A stretch of DNA of 64,000 nt, taken from NCBI GenBank assembly GCA_022496805.1, contig CM040097.1, positions 22,310,072 to 22,374,071 of the forward strand. Direction: 5' to 3'. Made by a program: the position numbers and the translations under genes. Positions 59,400-64,000 of this stretch are shown piece after piece (the first letter of the stretch is position 1; every line of letters begins with the position of its first letter). The DNA is from Pohlia nutans (Eukaryota; Streptophyta; Bryopsida; Bryales; Mniaceae). Under the pieces are notes generated by a model. It was not told where the DNA came from. It saw nothing but the letters and a program-made list of their open reading frames with translations, and made no database searches.

Positions 59400-60124
59400 C
59401 CCCTAACTGCCGGCAAGACCAAAAATTGGTCGATGACTGAATTTGACTGTTCAATTCCAACTGCTGTGTGGACAATTTCCATCCAATTCCTTATGTGAAG
59501 GGCTTTGCTTGGTGATGTCACTCTTTCAAGTTAAATTCAAATCATTCAATCTATTTTTAGATTTTACATGGGGTCCCAACTACAAAAGACTCGTAAAAAC
59601 GGTTCACCGTGTAGTGTATTTTGAATTTTTTTGCTTGTTCTACTTAAACTAAATTTAGGCCATGAAAATGAGTTCCATTGCATTTGAGCATAATTAACAA
59701 AATGAAGCTTTCCAAGTCTAGTTTTTACTTTACTTTGAATTTTTGGAAAAATCTGAAAATTGAGTGTTTTATTGTAGTTACAAGTTGGGTAGGTATCACC
59801 AAGGTGTAGCAAAATTTCTACATTTAGATAAACGGATGATTTTCATCAACTGAACTTTTTTTCATTGTAATTTACACCTTAGGTAAGAAAATCGGAATTT
59901 TCTAGTACATTTTGTAATTGATATAGATTTTCTTTGCAATTACTTCATAAAACCATAGTAATTTCAAATTTTCACCAAAATTTATGAAAATTTCATGATT
60001 TGTAGTAGACATGTGACTTCATCTACTAAAAATATAAATTTGAATTCTTGTATTATTTTTAGTAGAAAAATTGAATGTGACAGATAAAACATGATTCCAT
60101 GGTCATAGGCCCAACCTTTAGGGG
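59400..60124 (+). mobile_element. TTAA-type MITE, longer subfamily (725 bp)
   Basis: Ends CCCCTAACTGCCGGC / GCCCAACCTTTAGGGG with TTAA at 59396-59399 and 60125-60128. It serves as the reference for the eroded copies at 8341-9232 and 50221-51530. Confidence 0.85.
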
Positions 60125-60194
60125 TTAAAGTTGCCTCAGCATTTACAAAATAAAGAAAACCTTTTGAAAAGGGATCTGCATGGGAGTTGAATTA

Positions 60195-60275
60195 CTCCCT
60201 TAGTTCCAATTTGATTGCCGCAAATGAATAAAGAAATAGTGTTGAATTATGGCAATCAAACTGGAACAATGGGAG
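60195..60275. mobile_element. Very short Stowaway-like MITE (81 bp)
   Basis: Ends CTCCCTTAGTTCCAATTTGA / CAATCAAACTGGAAC...GGGAG with TA on both sides (60193-60194, 60276-60277). Nearly the whole length can form one hairpin. Confidence 0.75.
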
Positions 60276-60574
60276 TAGGAAGTTATTGCACAAATTGGAC
60301 ACTCAAACCAAATACAAAAGGTACTGATAACCAAGATGACAAAATCAATGCTTAGTTCTTAGCCAAATGTTTTGAGCGCATCTCGTTGAAAATGCATTTC
60401 TAATGAGAGATGACAAAATCAATGCTCAATTCTTAGCCAATTGTTTTGAGTACTATCTTGTTGAAGATGCGTATATAATAAGATCATGATACTCTTTAAG
60501 TCCTAGACTTCATACCCCTACTGAAGTTTCCAAGATTTTCTCCAATGCTCTTGGATGCTCTTTGTTCTCACATC
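60276..60574. other. Short spacer with a local duplication
   Basis: A block ATGACAAAATCAATGCT-AGTTCTTAGCCAA appears twice (about 60338-60365 and 60411-60440). No gene. Confidence 0.5.
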
Positions 60575-60578
60575 TTAA

Positions 60579-61148
60579 CCCCTAAATGCCTAGAGCCCTC
60601 TCCAAATTCGGCAGTTTTGCAAAGCTGCATTATAAAATGCAACTTAGAGGGATATTTTGAACTTGATATATGAATAAAAGTTGTACATTATGAATTTTAG
60701 ATTCTATCCATATAGTTAGATCTATGATTGCTATTACCAATAATTTTGTATAAAATTTGAAACGTGAAATTCAAAATTATTTTGTAATTCAATTACGAAT
60801 AAGATATTGACAATCTACGGATGAATTTTTTGTGATTGGTTGAAATGTAATACTCTAAGTGTAGTGGTTTTTGGAGATTTTTTGGTTGCTTAATTATATG
60901 AGTTGACTTTTTTTTAGAGCACTTTTACACTGAAATCTTCATTATTTTGGGTGAATCACTACAACATGAAATGAGGCATAAAATTTTCACAAATCATCTC
61001 CTTTCTAATCAGATCACATATGCATGAAGCTAACTTCCCATAGAATCTACAGTAAAAATTCCACACTGCTAAAAGTGCATGGCGGATGAGAAATTATGGA
61101 TGAAATCTATACATCGTCCAAAAAATGGACGCTTGGGCAGTTAAGGGG
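60579..61148 (-). mobile_element. TTAA-type MITE (570 bp), reverse orientation
   Basis: Ends CCCCTAAATGCC / GGGCAGTTAAGGGG with TTAA at 60575-60578 and 61149-61152. The interior is the reverse complement of 58646-59213. Confidence 0.85.
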
Positions 61149-61152
61149 TTAA

Positions 61153-62152
61153 GTTTGTCTTACTTGCTTGACTCCTCCTAAATTCCCTCATATAATGGCA
61201 AGTGTCATCTTTCACTCCATATTCCAAGGAAAGTTACTATATCAGTAAATAGCCAACCAAGCAGTATACAGTGCAGTACCCTACTGCTGAAGAATGTTGT
61301 GATATAACCCATAATTCAAAGTATTGATAGCACAGTACAAAATTGTAGATGAATGGTAAAAGCCAACACGCGGTTCGTTTCTTGGGACTGCTTGCTCACT
61401 TCTTGGTCGAGTCTTGCAGGTAAAAAATTGAGATAGGTTGTTGCAAGTATTCACATGTTTTGATTTTTAGTACTGAGATTACATTTCGATATTTAGTACT
61501 GAGATTGCAACCAAGTTTACTGTCTAGGGTTTCAAATATTAGACTTTTATACCCGACGTTTCAGTTTAACACCTCAAGTAGTTGAGGCAGCATACACCGT
61601 GTAAAACGCAACTCCAACCCTAAACCCTAAACCAATCACTCTGGGATATTACAGACAACTATTCTAGACTATAAATGGTCAAACATGCACAAACTCAAAT
61701 CCACAAAACTCCAGTCTACCCTCTATAATATGACCCTCCATAATACGACACCATAATATGACGATATTATTGTTTCATGTGTGACTAATCCATGCATGCC
61801 ACCTTGAATTTAGGGCTTCCCAAATATGTCATAATAGAGAGAAGCAACTGTAATTCTATTTATACATCGTCTGAATAACATAGTACACGTAGAGAGCAAT
61901 GATCCAAACCCCAATCTCCTCTGCCTCTGTGTACACTCTCACATCACCGAGTAATAACAAAATTTATGTACTTCAGAAGGTGACAAAGATCACTTAGCAC
62001 TGCAACTATAAGCCACTAGAAAGTTTTGGGATCATAAAAATTCGGTGTATAACAGAAGTACTATCTGAAAGCGTACACATTGCCAAAGACACAATGCATT
62101 TAGATCGCCAACACCCCATACGATGTGTAATCACTAGTTAACGTAGAGATCC
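61153..62152. other. 3' flank of the HMA gene
   Basis: No gene seen. A pair of plant telomere-type motifs, AACCCTAAACCCTAAACC, lies at about 61616-61633. The part nearest 62152 should be the 3' UTR of the minus-strand HMA gene. Confidence 0.4.
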
Positions 62153-63769
62153 TCAATAGTTGCCAATGTGCTTTACGTAGTTAGGGTTTTCCACAGGAAT
62201 CTTAGAGAACGATACCTGGGAGGAGAGGGACGGGCGGTCATTGTATGCCGAAGTGTACGAGGATCCGGACTCGTAAAAGGTGCGGGGATTGTACTCGCGG
62301 TCGTCTGTGGTGTACTCGGCGTCGTGGTTACGGTGGCGGCCCAAGGATGGCATCCGGCGGATGGGGGCGAACGACCGCTGATCGCTAGGCTCCGGTCGCT
62401 GGTCGAAGCTGGTGATGTACTCGGCGTCATTGTACTTGTGCTTGCCTAACGAAGGCATGCGACGGAACCCAGTGTAGTCTTTGGGCTCGTAATCCTGGCC
62501 GCGGGGGCCGACGCCGTCGTACTGCGTCATCTTGCCGCTCGCGAACGACGGCATCCTGACCAACTTGCTGCCCGGGCCTGGACTCGGCCGACTAACAGTC
62601 GGAGGTGCGAGGATGCCAGACCTTTCCACGGCTTCGTAGTAGCCAGACGGGGTCGTCTTCTCTGGGCGATTACTGGAGCTGTCGTCGGCTCGGTTGCTGA
62701 TCAGCTCGCATTTCTTCTTCACCGCTCGCTCCGCCTTCGTCAAGCATCTGTCAATGTCGATGAACTTGTCACCCGTGACAATCACCCGGGAGTTTTTCGG
62801 GTCGCAGCGGACGGTTTCCACGCCATCCACTTCGCTCAGCTCCTCCTGCACCTTCTCCTTGCACTTGTCGCAGCACATGGGCACCATGAGCTCGATCACG
62901 GATCCGCCGGAGGATTTCCGGTACTCGCGCGGGGATGCTTGTGACGTTCTTACGTACTCACCGACACGAGGGGAGACCTCGGCGGGGCGGCGGGGTGATG
63001 ACTCGCTGATGCCATAGGGCTGGCGGTACTCGGATCCACGGGGAGAGGAATCGCTAATACCATATGGCTTGCGGTACTCTCCCCGTGACTCTGTTCTGGT
63101 ATCATAGCTACTCCGGATGTAGTCGTCGTCCAAAGCTTGGCCGAATGGCTTTCGGTATCCGCCAGCAGTCCCGTTCGCTGGATAACTGCTGCGCGGTTCA
63201 GGAATCGAGTTCGCTGGGTACCCGCTGCGCCCATCGACAGTTGGGGTCACTGGATATCCGCTGCGCGCGTCAGGAATTGAATTTGCTGGGTATCCGCTGC
63301 GCCCTTCGACAGGATAGCCACTGCGCCCTTCAGTAGGATAGCCGCTGCGCCCTTCGGCAGGATAGCCACTGCGCCCTTCGACAGGATAGCCGCTGCGTCC
63401 TTCCGCAGGATAGCCACTGCGTCCTTCGACAGGATAGCCGCTGCGCCCATCGGTAGGATAGCCGCTGCGTCCTTCAGCAGGATAGCCGCTACGCCCATCG
63501 GCAGGATAGCCGCTGCGGCCTTCGGCGGGATATCCGCTGCGCCCATCGGCAGGATATCCACTGCGCCCATCGGCAGTGGCGTTCACTGGATATCCGCTGC
63601 GCGAGTCGATCGAGTTCGCTGGGTACCCGCCACGCCCTTCGCTTGGATACCGGCGCGCTTCGGCAGACGCATTCGCAGGATCCCCATAGTATCTGTTGGA
63701 GCCTGGGGACTGGCGTTGGTCGTACCGATACCAGTACTCTTTTTCATCGTCGTCTTTTCCCTTCCATAG
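62153..63769 (-). CDS. Heavy-metal-associated (HMA) domain protein, 5' exon missing
   Basis: Probable cytosolic or membrane-linked metal-binding or metallochaperone-like protein. The visible exon gives 538 residues in one frame down to the stop at 62153. Its left border is a likely acceptor (CCATGGCAG|CTATGG, exon from 63769); no in-frame ATG lies before an upstream TAA, so the start codon is in an exon further upstream, perhaps outside the window. The visible part opens with LWKGKDDDEKEYWYRYDQR and a Tyr/Pro/Gly-rich stretch. Then come 12 tandem 8-residue repeats GRSGYP[A/T/V][D/E] (about 63285-63575) and a single HMA domain (about 62690-62905) with ELMVPMCCDKCKEKV, where the two Cys of CxxC are C-DK-C. 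The tail has MPS-rich motifs and ends NPNYVKHIGNY, without a CaaX farnesylation box. Similar to plant HMA proteins outside the isoprenylated HIPP class. Confidence 0.85.
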   Translation of the reverse strand, partial: LWKGKDDDEKEYWYRYDQRQSPGSNRYYGDPANASAEARRYPSEGRGGYPANSIDSRSGYPVNATADGRSGYPADGRSGYPAEGRSGYPADGRSGYPAEGRSGYPTDGRSGYPVEGRSGYPAEGRSGYPVEGRSGYPAEGRSGYPTEGRSGYPVEGRSGYPANSIPDARSGYPVTPTVDGRSGYPANSIPEPRSSYPANGTAGGYRKPFGQALDDDYIRSSYDTRTESRGEYRKPYGISDSSPRGSEYRQPYGISESSPRRPAEVSPRVGEYVRTSQASPREYRKSSGGSVIELMVPMCCDKCKEKVQEELSEVDGVETVRCDPKNSRVIVTGDKFIDIDRCLTKAERAVKKKCELISNRADDSSSNRPEKTTPSGYYEAVERSGILAPPTVSRPSPGPGSKLVRMPSFASGKMTQYDGVGPRGQDYEPKDYTGFRRMPSLGKHKYNDAEYITSFDQRPEPSDQRSFAPIRRMPSLGRHRNHDAEYTTDDREYNPRTFYESGSSYTSAYNDRPSLSSQVSFSKIPVENPNYVKHIGNY

Positions 63770-63986
63770 CTGCCATGGCCGAGCACACAGACGATTTTCA
63801 GTGATATAGTGAAACCCTTACGCAATCGAGAAACTTCATGCACATATGCGTGGCAACAGGAAAATGTAACCGGCACCGACCAATAGATGTAATACGAAAG
63901 GCTCTAGTTGTAAGACGAACCAACAATATCCGGTCCCAGAATTTCTCAAAATTTTGTGCACTCTCCTCATCAAGTTCAAGATTCTA

Positions 63987-64000
63987 CTCCCTCCGTTTCA
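63987..64000. mobile_element. Stowaway-like MITE end at the window edge
   Basis: The sequence TA then CTCCCTCCGTTTCA is the conserved Stowaway end; the rest lies outside the window. Confidence 0.6.

Noticed and set aside
61616..61633. AACCCTAAACCCTAAACC as telomere or interstitial telomere
   Set aside because: Only about two units; short telo-box motifs like this are common in plant DNA. The TTAACCCCTAA motifs of the MITEs are also not telomeric repeats.
62168..63336. Several plus-strand open frames opposite the HMA gene
   Set aside because: Shadows of the GC-rich repetitive minus-strand exon, which carries the recognisable HMA domain.

Overview
This is nuclear DNA of a land plant. Coding exons are split by GT-AG introns of roughly 90-790 bp and sit in AT-rich repeats. 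The products have plant or general eukaryotic homologues: proteasome alpha subunit PAF1, cytosolic Phe-tRNA synthetase beta, PDIL1-5/1-6-type disulfide isomerase, ESF2/ABT1, a PHD/extended-PHD protein and a heavy-metal-associated (HMA) protein. The gene-poor layout and a DUF7869-type transposase hint at a seed-free plant, but I cannot fix the lineage.

Layout. 1-1083: end of an LTR retrotransposon. 2.1-3.95 kb: terminal-inverted-repeat MITEs. 4.36-5.97 kb: PAF1. 6.2-9.2 kb: MITEs, including a clean hAT MITE. 9.8-14.5 kb: a 3'-truncated FARSB copy whose introns hold three Stowaway-like MITEs and one Harbinger-like MITE. 15.4-32.7 kb: a region bounded by 32-bp perfect inverted repeats, with two divergent damaged genes. 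The left gene (minus strand) has a ParB-like domain; the right gene (plus strand) is a DUF7869-type transposase. The transposase is split by a CACTA element that carries the 5' end of an MBOAT lysophospholipid acyltransferase gene. 35.4-40.1 kb: PDI-like gene with a KDEL tail. 42.6-45.6 kb: PHD gene (minus). 45.8-51.5 kb: MITEs and an LTR scrap. 51.8-55.7 kb: an ESF2/ABT1 gene whose first coding exon comes from eIF3g. 55.7-61.2 kb: repeats and an ARF/ARL P-loop remnant. 62.15-63.77 kb: an HMA protein with 12 octapeptide repeats, its start lying outside the visible exon.

Two mobile systems stand out. The first is the 17.2-kb inverted-repeat-bounded region pairing a ParB-like protein with a DDE-type transposase, which I do not recognise as a described transposon. 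The second is a MITE family with CCCCTAA ends at duplicated TTAA (once CTAG) sites, resembling piggyBac-type ends. It has about a dozen copies here, several next to or inside genes.

The host genes are unrelated housekeeping and regulatory genes and do not form a pathway. All homology statements rest on recognition of the translated sequence; no search was run.
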